Below, piece after piece: positions 8,202-14,280 of a DNA stretch of 22,419 nucleotides. The stretch is from JADFNO01 sp965369945. Lineage in GTDB: Bacteria > Planctomycetota > Phycisphaerae > Phycisphaerales > SM1A02. The stretch's first letter is position 1. Each line of letters opens with the position of its first letter. Where the stretch lies: contig CBDUST010000041.1 of the NCBI GenBank assembly GCA_965369945.1, forward strand, positions 1 through 22,419, read 5' to 3'. Below the pieces are notes generated by a model. That model made no database searches. It saw only the letters and a list, made by a program, of their open reading frames with translations, and had not been told where the DNA came from. The position numbers and the translations under genes were made by a program.

Positions 8202-9704
8202 TTACTGGTCGAAGGCGGAGCGCGGTGGGGCGCCAAACACATCGTTGCCGAAGTTGCGATCTAGCAGGAAGCCGAAGCCGTAGGTGGTGCGAAAGCCGTT
8301 CCGAATGATCGCCAGCGGGGTGGCTATCCAGCTTGTGCCGATAATAATGTGGTCGTCGGGCTTGAGGAACACATCGGGCTCGGTACGCTGGCGAATCGCT
8401 CCCAGATTCAGCCTGACCGTTGCCTCGAGGTTGTCGCCGACCATTCGGGTCAGGTCGACTCGCTCAGGTATCGCCAGGGGACCTGGGCCTCCAGCTGAAG
8501 CGACCAGTCGGCTCAGCGTCAGGCGACCGAACCGCGGCAGGGCGTAAGCGCCGGAGCGGGATATCTCACCTTCTATGTACACAAACCCCTGTACCGGCTC
8601 CTGGACGTAGATCAGATCGTCCGGCCGAATCACGATGTTGTAGAAACTGGCGCCGTTCTTGAGCTTCTGATAGGGGACTCTGATGATTCGCTCAGCGAAC
8701 AACGCCGGCTGACCGTCGCCACTGTCTTGGGCCGGACCACCACCGGCCTCGTCAGTCCGTACGCGAACCCATTCTCCACGCTCCTGATCGTATATGAAGG
8801 TATCCCCACTACTTGGATCGCCCAACGGCGACTGCCGCCTCGTGCTCAGGTCCTCGACATCCACGGCCGGCCGATCTGATATCCGCACCGGCTCAAGCTG
8901 GTCGATGTCAACAAGCGGCTGAGCATCCTGAGGGAGCAGGCCCGGATTCACGCCGTTCTTATCTCCCTGCCTCATCTGGTCGATCAGCGTGTCCACATCC
9001 ACCGGTGGTTCCTGGCCCGCCGCTGGGGGCTGGCCGTTCTCTTGACGTCCGGGGGCGAACTCTACGGCTTCCGACAGCGGAACCTGGCGGATCACGTAGA
9101 TTTCAGTCGTAGACTGAAGCACGCCGCCGGCTTGGGCAATCGCCTCCATCAGCCGGAAGTCGGCGCGGCGAAGAGAGTACATCCCGATTCCGCCCACGGC
9201 GCCGTACATCGTGTAAGAGAAGCCGCCTCCCTGCTCCACAACCACGTTCACCACCGGATTCAGCACGACCGTGTCGTGGATGAGCCGGAAGAGTTGGTCT
9301 TGGAATTCCTGGGCCGTCAGTCCAGCGCAAACAATGTCACCGATGACCGGAATCCGGAAGCGACCACCCGCATCGATCATCCGCGTTGCCACTGTCAATT
9401 GGCCAGGTGCGAGCAGATCCATCACTTCAACCGTGAGAACGTCCCCGGAGGTTATTCGGTACTCAAGGTCACTGGGCAGCAGATCCTCGGGCGTCACTTC
9501 GGTCGCCCGAGCGAACGGATCGTCCTCAATTTCAATGACATCCAGCCGCTCCAGGATCGGGATCATGGTCGCGGTAGGCTCAAACCGCCCGGTCTTGGAG
9601 GGGTCAAAGAACGAATCCACCTCGCAGCCGAGTTGCTGGGCCGCCCCGACGATCACAAACGCTATGAGTAGCGACTTGGCCGTCTTGAAGCGCATTGAAG
9701 TCAT
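8202..9704 (-). CDS. OPX-family outer-membrane polysaccharide export protein (Wza-like)
   Basis: This is a probable 500-residue periplasmic/outer-membrane export protein. After a hydrophobic signal segment there is a Cys in 'QQLGC' (residue 27), a non-ideal lipobox. The poly-export domain follows at about residues 80-165 (EYRITSGDVLTVEVMDLL, then RFRIPVIGDIVCAGLT), then a first SLBB-like domain (YGAVGGIGMYSLRRADFRL) at about 165-210. An acidic, Pro/Gln-rich low-complexity insert of roughly 120 residues comes next, then a second SLBB-like domain (VYIEGEISRSGAYALPRFGR). The C-terminal tail is rich in Gly, Phe and Asn (RNGFRTTYGFGFLLDRNFGN). I chose ATG at 9704 because GGTGAGG lies 6 nt upstream; a longer GTG start at 9743 is possible. 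It precedes the exosortase group on the same strand and probably forms the exit for the same polymer. Confidence 0.88.
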   Translation of the reverse strand: MTSMRFKTAKSLLIAFVIVGAAQQLGCEVDSFFDPSKTGRFEPTATMIPILERLDVIEIEDDPFARATEVTPEDLLPSDLEYRITSGDVLTVEVMDLLAPGQLTVATRMIDAGGRFRIPVIGDIVCAGLTAQEFQDQLFRLIHDTVVLNPVVNVVVEQGGGFSYTMYGAVGGIGMYSLRRADFRLMEAIAQAGGVLQSTTEIYVIRQVPLSEAVEFAPGRQENGQPPAAGQEPPVDVDTLIDQMRQGDKNGVNPGLLPQDAQPLVDIDQLEPVRISDRPAVDVEDLSTRRQSPLGDPSSGDTFIYDQERGEWVRVRTDEAGGGPAQDSGDGQPALFAERIIRVPYQKLKNGASFYNIVIRPDDLIYVQEPVQGFVYIEGEISRSGAYALPRFGRLTLSRLVASAGGPGPLAIPERVDLTRMVGDNLEATVRLNLGAIRQRTEPDVFLKPDDHIIIGTSWIATPLAIIRNGFRTTYGFGFLLDRNFGNDVFGAPPRSAFDQ

Positions 9705-10137
9705 TGGATGCCTCACCGTCATCTCTTGGTTGTCAACCGGCACCGTCGCCGGCGAGCATACTAGCCCTGGTCAACGTGAGCCGAGGGCCGTTTCCTGCCT
9801 TGCATGGCGATCTCACGCCGTACCTCAAGAACCTTGCTCCGTCCGAGTCTCGTTGGACAACTCGCAAGTCTTACTTACTTCGTACGTCCCATCCGGTTCG
9901 CTAGGAATCGGAGGTTCTTTTCTATCGGTCCAGCCGCCGCAAGGCTGTGGGGAAAAAACAGGCGGATTCTCGGACTCTTGCCGCCGCGTCCAACGGGGGT
10001 CGCGCCCACTCGTTCGACCCGGCTGAACGGGGCATGCGCCTGATCTGCGATCCCCGACCAGCCGATGGCTTCGGGTGAATGGGACCGCTGGCAGCGCCCA
10101 ACCCACGCCGGGGCCCCACCGGGATAGACTTTAGCAC
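9705..10137. other. non-coding divergent spacer between OPX gene and lipA
   Basis: About 430 bp separating two divergent genes, so it should carry the promoters for both. The open frames here are short, mutually overlapping and rich in Arg/Pro/Ser, with no recognisable domain; I treat them as chance. I see a short direct repeat (CTTACTTACTT, about 9870-9880), an A-run at 9954-9959 and an 8-bp palindrome at 10110-10117. None of these is a clear promoter, riboswitch or terminator. Confidence 0.5.
9711..9717 (-). promoter_or_regulatory. ribosome binding site deciding the OPX start
   Basis: GGTGAGG on the minus strand, 6 nt before the ATG at 9704. It favours this ATG over the upstream in-frame GTG (9743) and ATG (9722), which lack comparable spacing. 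The chosen start also places the hydrophobic signal segment close to the N-terminus. Confidence 0.5.
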
Positions 10138-11196
10138 ATGGCCGCTGACCGACCCACCAACTCGCCGCCTGGACGTCAGATTGGCGCTCCCGCACCCGCT
10201 GGGATCGCCAGAACGCTCTTACGTCACCCCAGACCGCTGGGCGGGGACACCGCCCGGCAACTGGACCCGCCAGCTCATAGCCTCTCGGGCCTGATCTTGA
10301 ACAACGATTCGCCCCAGCCTCAACAACTCGCTCTGGGTCGAAAGCCACGCTGGATCCGAGCCCAAGTCCCCGGCGGCCCGGGATACGATCGCCTCCGATC
10401 AATCGTCACCCAGAACCACGTCCATACGATCTGCCAAGAGGGGTCATGCCCCAACATCGGTGAGTGCTGGTCACGTGGCACCGCCACGATCATGATCCTC
10501 GGCGAAGTCTGCACTCGTTCCTGCGGCTTTTGCAACGTGAGGACCGGCAAGCCCCTGCCGCCCGATCCCGATGAGCCAAGGCGGGTAGCTCGATCACTGG
10601 CGCTGATGGGCCTGAAGCACGTAGTCATCACCTGCGTCGATCGCGACGACTTGGCCGATGGCGGCGCGGAGATTTGGGCTCAGACCATCAGGCAAGTCCA
10701 TAAGGAATGTCCCGAGATGTCCGTCGAGGCGCTGGTTGGAGACTTCAAGGGCAATCCTGCCTCGCTTGGAACGGTCATCCATGCTCACCCCGAGATTCTG
10801 GCCCACAATATGGAAACGGTTCGCCGAATGCACCCAGCCGTGCGACCCCAGGCTCAATATGAACGATCCCTGCAAGTTTTGCGCGGTATCAAAGACAGCG
10901 GCCTTGTGTCCAAGACCAGCATCATGCTTGGCATCGGGGAGCGCGATGACGAAGTGCTTCAGCTTATGGACGATGTGCGTCAACACGCCCAAACCGACAT
11001 CCTGACCATCGGGCAATATCTTCAGCCGACGCGCAATCACCTGCCCATCGATCGCTGGGTCGCGCCCGAGCAGTTCGACATCTTCAAGGAAGAAGGACTG
11101 AAGCGCGGATTCAAGGTCGTCGAGTCCGGCCCAATGGTGCGCAGCTCCTATCACGCTGAAGAACAGGCTAGTCAATTGAGTAGCTTGCGGGGTTAG
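10138..11196 (+). CDS. lipA: lipoyl synthase, radical SAM enzyme
   Basis: LipA inserts two sulfur atoms into octanoyl groups on lipoyl-carrier proteins such as the E2 subunits of 2-oxoacid dehydrogenases and GcvH. All signatures are present. The auxiliary [4Fe-4S] site is Cys99, Cys104 and Cys110 (ICQEGSCPNIGECW); the radical-SAM CxxxCxxC is Cys125, Cys129 and Cys132 (CTRSCGFC); and the conserved C-terminal RSSYHA is at about 335-340. At 352 residues it is longer than usual: the first 50-60 residues are Pro/Arg-rich and unlike LipA, which normally begins near the 'RKPRWIRAQVPGG' block (about 68-80). ATG at 10138 is the only ATG before the conserved core; a TTG at 10297 would give a more normal length. 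lipB is not in the window. The gene is monocistronic here. Confidence 0.96.
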   Translation: MAADRPTNSPPGRQIGAPAPAGIARTLLRHPRPLGGDTARQLDPPAHSLSGLILNNDSPQPQQLALGRKPRWIRAQVPGGPGYDRLRSIVTQNHVHTICQEGSCPNIGECWSRGTATIMILGEVCTRSCGFCNVRTGKPLPPDPDEPRRVARSLALMGLKHVVITCVDRDDLADGGAEIWAQTIRQVHKECPEMSVEALVGDFKGNPASLGTVIHAHPEILAHNMETVRRMHPAVRPQAQYERSLQVLRGIKDSGLVSKTSIMLGIGERDDEVLQLMDDVRQHAQTDILTIGQYLQPTRNHLPIDRWVAPEQFDIFKEEGLKRGFKVVESGPMVRSSYHAEEQASQLSSLRG

Positions 11197-11336
11197 GCTC
11201 GGCCTCACACAGATCGGGCTCGTTCGTGCCGACATTTCTGTGCGCGCTCTGCCACCGGAAATACGAATACGAAAATTCAGCCGATCGTCGATTGGCGCTC
11301 ACTATGAAGGATTCGCGCATGCAGAATCGGTAAACG

Positions 11337-11371
11337 GCGAGCGCGGCGCGCGCTGAAGTTACCGCGCTCGC
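11337..11371. repeat. GC-rich inverted repeat after lipA
   Basis: A perfect 10-bp inverted repeat (GCGAGCGCGG at 11337-11346 and its complement at 11362-11371) with a 15-nt loop. It lies about 140 bp after the lipA stop, has no T-run after it, and sits just before the IS110 remnant. It may be part of mobile-element debris or a structured RNA rather than a terminator. Confidence 0.5.
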
Positions 11372-11373
11372 GC

Positions 11374-11385
11374 TAACGATCGTTA
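11374..11385. repeat. 12-bp perfect palindrome
   Basis: TAACGATCGTTA reads the same on both strands. It lies directly between the inverted repeat at 11337-11371 and a set of short direct repeats, inside the scar region upstream of the IS110 remnant. It could be an element end or a binding site; nothing else in the sequence decides. Confidence 0.45.
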
Positions 11386-11390
11386 TCGGA

Positions 11391-11454
11391 GCTTAACTTT
11401 GGCTTCCGGAGGCTTAACTTTGCTTACCCGAGCGAGTTTGAGACCTAACTTTGG
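11391..11454. repeat. three imperfect direct repeats of a TTAACTTTG-type motif
   Basis: The motif GCTTAACTTTG occurs at 11391 and again at 11412, and a variant CCTAACTTTGG at 11444. The spacings are 21 and 32 bp. They stand immediately upstream of the truncated transposase reading frame. They may be remains of the non-coding end of an IS110-type element or unrelated insertion debris. Confidence 0.45.
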
Positions 11455-11916
11455 TTGTTTGGAACATTTCCGGCCGAGCGCGGCAAGATGAGCGCGCGCC
11501 AGCATAGCCGCAGAAGATTCACCACGGAGCAGGCGAACCGGGAAGACAATGTCGCGCTGTTGATGACGATTCCCGGTGTTGGTCAGCGACTGGCGGAGGC
11601 GTTGGAGGCGGTGATTGATGATCCGCATCGGTTCCGGCGCGGCCGGGAGGTGGCGTCGTACATCGGCTTGGCGCCGCGTCGGTATCAATCGGGCTCGATG
11701 GATCGTCAGGGTCGGATCAGCGGGCAGGGCGATCGGATGGTGCGCTCGCTGTTGGTTGAGGTGTCGTGGCTGGGGTTGCGTCACAATCCGTGGATGCGCT
11801 CGGTGTACGACCAGGTGTTGCGCGGCAGCCCCGCGCGCAAGAAGATTGCGATCGTTGCAGTAGCGAGGCGTTTGTTGATTCGTTGTTGGGCGATGATGCG
11901 CGACGGGACGCCTTAG
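11455..11916 (+). pseudogene. IS110-family transposase remnant (C-terminal domain only)
   Basis: The reading frame matches only the C-terminal (Transposase_20) half of IS110-family transposases. It has LMTIPGVG at residues 36-43, then DDPHRFRRGREVASYIGLAP, an RQGRISGQGDRMVRSLLVE-type block carrying the family's catalytic-serine region, and a helical RKKIAIVAVARRLL tail ending in WAMMRDG. The N-terminal RuvC-like DEDD domain, about 150 residues, is absent: lipA ends only 258 bp upstream and no other frame supplies it. The first 28 or so residues look unlike the family and are probably flanking DNA read by chance. This is therefore a decayed insertion sequence that cannot encode an active recombinase by itself. 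It marks past mobile-element activity between lipA and the SDR gene. Confidence 0.85.
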
Positions 11917-12352
11917 CGAGCGCCGATGTCAATGTGTCTGGCGGCGTAGATGTTGAACAACGGTAGCGTTTTATGGAGATTCCACGAGATGTGAATGACG
12001 AGTGTGTGTCAAAAGAACGGTCAGTTGCCGGTTGAACAGGTGAGCAGCCCGGTCTGCGTTCTGAGTCTGAAGAACTCGCCACAGAGAATGGGCCTCATCG
12101 CACAATTGAATGAGCGTGAACGGAACGTTCACCAGCTCGGATAGAAGGTTGGACCAACCGGCCGAAGAACCACTTGACAAACCCGGCTTCATAGAAGGCA
12201 CGGAGGACACAGAGAAAGACAAGGGGTGAGTTTTGTCATGGTGCGTTAGAGTTGATCGAAGACGAAGTGATCGAAGAAACAAAATCCTCATAATCCTAAC
12301 CACTTCTAATCTCTTCTCTCTGTGTCCTCTGTGCCTCTGTGTTGAATCTTCC
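11917..12352. other. intergenic region between IS110 remnant and SDR gene
   Basis: About 435 bp without a supported gene. The left half (to about 12190) shows nothing recognisable. The right half is the inverted-repeat element described separately. A 135-codon minus-strand frame (12378-11971) crosses the whole region, but it starts inside the SDR gene and its 'TQRHRGHRE' peptide is the translation of a known type of dispersed repeat, so I do not call it. Confidence 0.6.
12195..12343. repeat. dispersed inverted-repeat element of the 'HRGHRE' type
   Basis: The left arm (12197-12215) and the right arm (12317-12335) are inverted copies, 18 of 19 bases paired, of a purine-rich GGCACGGAGGACACAGAGA-like sequence. 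They enclose about 100 bp. Read on the minus strand, the right side gives the peptide TQRHRGHRE, familiar from many unrelated bacterial genomes as a spurious product of a dispersed repeat. The right arm ends about 10 bp past the SDR stop codon. It could act as a transcribed hairpin at the end of the SDR message. I infer a non-autonomous, miniature mobile-type element. Confidence 0.7.
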
Positions 12353-13141
12353 TCATTGCCACGCCAGCCGACCGCCATCGACGGGTAAGTTCAAGCCATT
12401 CAGATAGCTTGCCGCAGGTGATGCGAGGAACGCCGCGACCGCACCTACTTCGTTGGGGTCGGCGAATCGTCTCAGCGGCACGTTGGCGATCATTTCATCT
12501 TCGATTTCCTTCACACTCGAACCAGCTCGCTCGGCCTTCCCTTTAATGAGTGAACTCAAACGGGCCGTGCCCGTATATCCCGGCAGGATGTTGTTGACGG
12601 TAATCCCGAACGGCCCGAGCTCGCCGGCCAGCGTTCGCGCCCAGTTGGCGACGGCGCCGCGCGTGGTATTGGATACACCTAGTCCACGGATCGGCGCAAC
12701 GACCGACGTAGAGATGATGTTGATGATTCGGCCGTACCCGGCTTTGCGCATCCCTTGGGCGAGCGCTTGCACAAGCACATGATTGCAGAGGATGTGCATG
12801 GTGAACGCCTTGAGCAGATCGTCCGGTGTCGCTTCGAAGACGGGTCCGGCCGGCGGACCACCTGTGTTATTCACCAGAATCTCGATCGGTCCGTTGTCGG
12901 TGATGTAGCTGGTCGCTGTGTCGCGCACCTGTTGCCAATCTGTGAAATCAGCGATGATGTAGCCGTGCGATTGATCGTGCTTGCACGGCAGTTCATCGCG
13001 GGCCTTCTGAAGAGCGCCCATGTGCCTGGCCATGAGAACGACCTCGGCCCCAGCCCGGGCGATCTGGGTCGCGCAGGCCCGGCCGATCCCTTGCGTGCTG
13101 CCGCAAATCAATGCCCTTTTGCCTTGAAGTGAATAGTCCAT
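12353..13141 (-). CDS. atypical short-chain dehydrogenase/reductase-family protein
   Basis: A 262-residue classical-SDR fold. The dinucleotide motif is GSTQGIG (14-20), NNTGG (91-95) matches the NNAG element, the Ser region is NIISTSVVAP (141-150), and the C-terminal LRRFADPNEVGAVAAFLASP and LPVDGG are typical. The catalytic YxxxK is not there: alignment with FabG-like enzymes puts Ser157 at the Tyr and Arg161 at the Lys, in 'VSNTTRGAVANWARTLA'. I have the impression that an SNTxRGAVANW subfamily exists, so this is probably a stable variant rather than decay. The activity may be altered or non-redox; the substrate is unknown. GGAGG lies 11 nt before the ATG. The gene is divergent from the MOSC gene, and its stop abuts the inverted-repeat element. 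Confidence 0.9.
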   Translation of the reverse strand: MDYSLQGKRALICGSTQGIGRACATQIARAGAEVVLMARHMGALQKARDELPCKHDQSHGYIIADFTDWQQVRDTATSYITDNGPIEILVNNTGGPPAGPVFEATPDDLLKAFTMHILCNHVLVQALAQGMRKAGYGRIINIISTSVVAPIRGLGVSNTTRGAVANWARTLAGELGPFGITVNNILPGYTGTARLSSLIKGKAERAGSSVKEIEDEMIANVPLRRFADPNEVGAVAAFLASPAASYLNGLNLPVDGGRLAWQ

Positions 13142-13184
13142 GCCTCAGCGTTCCTCCGTCATTGCTCAGCGTATCATGTTCGCG

Positions 13185-13655
13185 ATGAACCAGTTGCATC
13201 CGACGGTGGTCTCGGTGAATATCTCGCCCGGCGGTATCCCCAAGCGGCCGATTGAGGTCGGCCAAGTGACGATCGACGGCCTCGTCGGAGACGCCCACGA
13301 CCACGATAAACACACTACGCCCTTGCAGGCCGTTTGTATTCTTGATCTGGAGGATATTGACGATCTGCACGGCGAGGGCTTTGACGTCTACCCAGGCGCC
13401 ACCGGCGAGAACCTGACGGTGCGCGGCCTTCAAGCAGACGAATTGAACATCGGCGATCGGCTTCGATTCTCAGGCGGACTCGAAATCGAAATCACCAAGA
13501 TGCGAAACCCCTGTTTCGTGTTGGATGCAATCGACCCCGAACTAAAAACAACGATCAAGGGGCGCTGCGGCTGCTACGGGAAAGTCCGCAAGACCGCTGA
13601 AATCCGTGCCGGTGAGACGATCGACGTTCTTCAGGCGACTGCGATTGATGACTGA
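13185..13655 (+). CDS. MOSC-domain protein (molybdenum-cofactor related)
   Basis: A 156-residue stand-alone MOSC domain. Typical blocks are VVSVNISPGGIPKRPI near the start, DGLVGDAHDHDKH (31-43), GATGENLTV (71-79), and the conserved Cys110 in RNPCFVLDAIDP. Cys128 and Cys130 (GRCGC) follow. MOSC domains are named after Moco sulfurases and bind sulfur carriers or molybdopterin in several proteins. The next gene, mobA, overlaps it by 8 bp, which supports a role in cofactor handling. I chose ATG at 13185 because the family begins there. A longer ATG at 13140 would overlap the start codon of the divergent SDR gene and cover that gene's ribosome binding site. Confidence 0.85.
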   Translation: MNQLHPTVVSVNISPGGIPKRPIEVGQVTIDGLVGDAHDHDKHTTPLQAVCILDLEDIDDLHGEGFDVYPGATGENLTVRGLQADELNIGDRLRFSGGLEIEITKMRNPCFVLDAIDPELKTTIKGRCGCYGKVRKTAEIRAGETIDVLQATAIDD

Positions 13656-14244
13656 AGCAAAACGCTGGCGGCACACCGGCGCGATCCTGGCGGGCGGGGC
13701 GAGCACACGCATCGGATCACCCAAGCACGCACTAGCACTGCCCGATGGTTCAACAATGATCGAAGCCGTTGCTGCGGCGCTCAGTTCGGTTTGTGACCAG
13801 CTTGTCGTGGTAGGCGAAGCGGATGCGTTGCCTGACCTTACGCATATTGTCGATCTTCGATCCGCGCAAGGTCCGCTGGGTGGAATCGAGGCGCTGCTAG
13901 CAAGCGGTATCGACACGCAGTACTTGGTGTGTCCGTGTGATGTGCCGTTCGTGACAAGCGAGTTGTTTAGCGCACTGTTGCGACCTTCGCAAGCTGCCGC
14001 GACCGTGCTTCATCTGGAAGGATCAGAGCAAATCGAACCGTTGCCGGCACGCATCTCTGTTGAAGCGATTGATGCTACAGAGCACTTGCTCAATGAAGGT
14101 CGCCGAGCTGTTCATCAATTGATGAAAGCGATCGACGTTGAGGAAGTCCCAGCACCTAAAGCGTGGTCGAAGTTGCTTACGAATGTGAACACGCCGCAGG
14201 AGTACGCAGCGCTCGCTCAATGCACTCGCACAAATCCTTCGTAG
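13648..14244 (+). CDS. mobA: molybdenum cofactor guanylyltransferase
   Basis: MobA transfers GMP from GTP to molybdopterin (Mo-MPT) to give the guanine-dinucleotide cofactor used by DMSO-reductase-family enzymes. This is a 198-residue cytoplasmic protein. It has the nucleotide-binding signature LAGGASTRIGSPK (14-26), the GPLGGIEALL block (75-84), the metal-binding CDVPF (97-101), LLNEGRRAVHQL, and the closing TNVNTPQEY, all family hallmarks. ATG at 13648 is preferred over the upstream in-frame GTG at 13606 because the family core starts about 12 residues later and the 8-bp overlap with the MOSC gene suggests coupled translation. The gene is convergent with a molybdopterin oxidoreductase, its likely client. 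Confidence 0.92.
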   Translation: MTEAKRWRHTGAILAGGASTRIGSPKHALALPDGSTMIEAVAAALSSVCDQLVVVGEADALPDLTHIVDLRSAQGPLGGIEALLASGIDTQYLVCPCDVPFVTSELFSALLRPSQAAATVLHLEGSEQIEPLPARISVEAIDATEHLLNEGRRAVHQLMKAIDVEEVPAPKAWSKLLTNVNTPQEYAALAQCTRTNPS

Positions 14245-14264
14245 CCGCGGATGCATATCCGCGG
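14245..14264. terminator. hairpin between convergent mobA and oxidoreductase genes
   Basis: A perfect 8-bp stem (CCGCGGAT and its complement) with a GCAT loop starts directly after the mobA stop codon and ends 16 bp before the stop of the convergent oxidoreductase gene. The position fits a two-way terminator, but no T-run follows on either strand. It may also be a small REP-like palindrome. Confidence 0.5.
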
Positions 14265-14280
14265 GTTCCGCGCCCACCGA

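Noticed and set aside
9271..10026. 251-codon plus-strand frame across the OPX start and spacer
   Set aside because: Most of it is antisense to the OPX gene and the rest is low-information Ser/Arg/Pro sequence.
9875..10402. 175-codon minus-strand frame overlapping the lipA start
   Set aside because: It runs antisense into conserved lipA sequence and contains no known motif.
10594..11235. 213-codon minus-strand frame opposite lipA
   Set aside because: It is fully antisense to the conserved LipA radical-SAM domain.
11391..11454. CRISPR-like array
   Set aside because: Only three short imperfect copies with unequal spacing and no cas genes in the window.
11971..12378. 135-codon minus-strand frame containing TQRHRGHRE
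   Set aside because: It starts inside the SDR gene and its N-terminal part is the translation of a dispersed repeat; a product is not supported.
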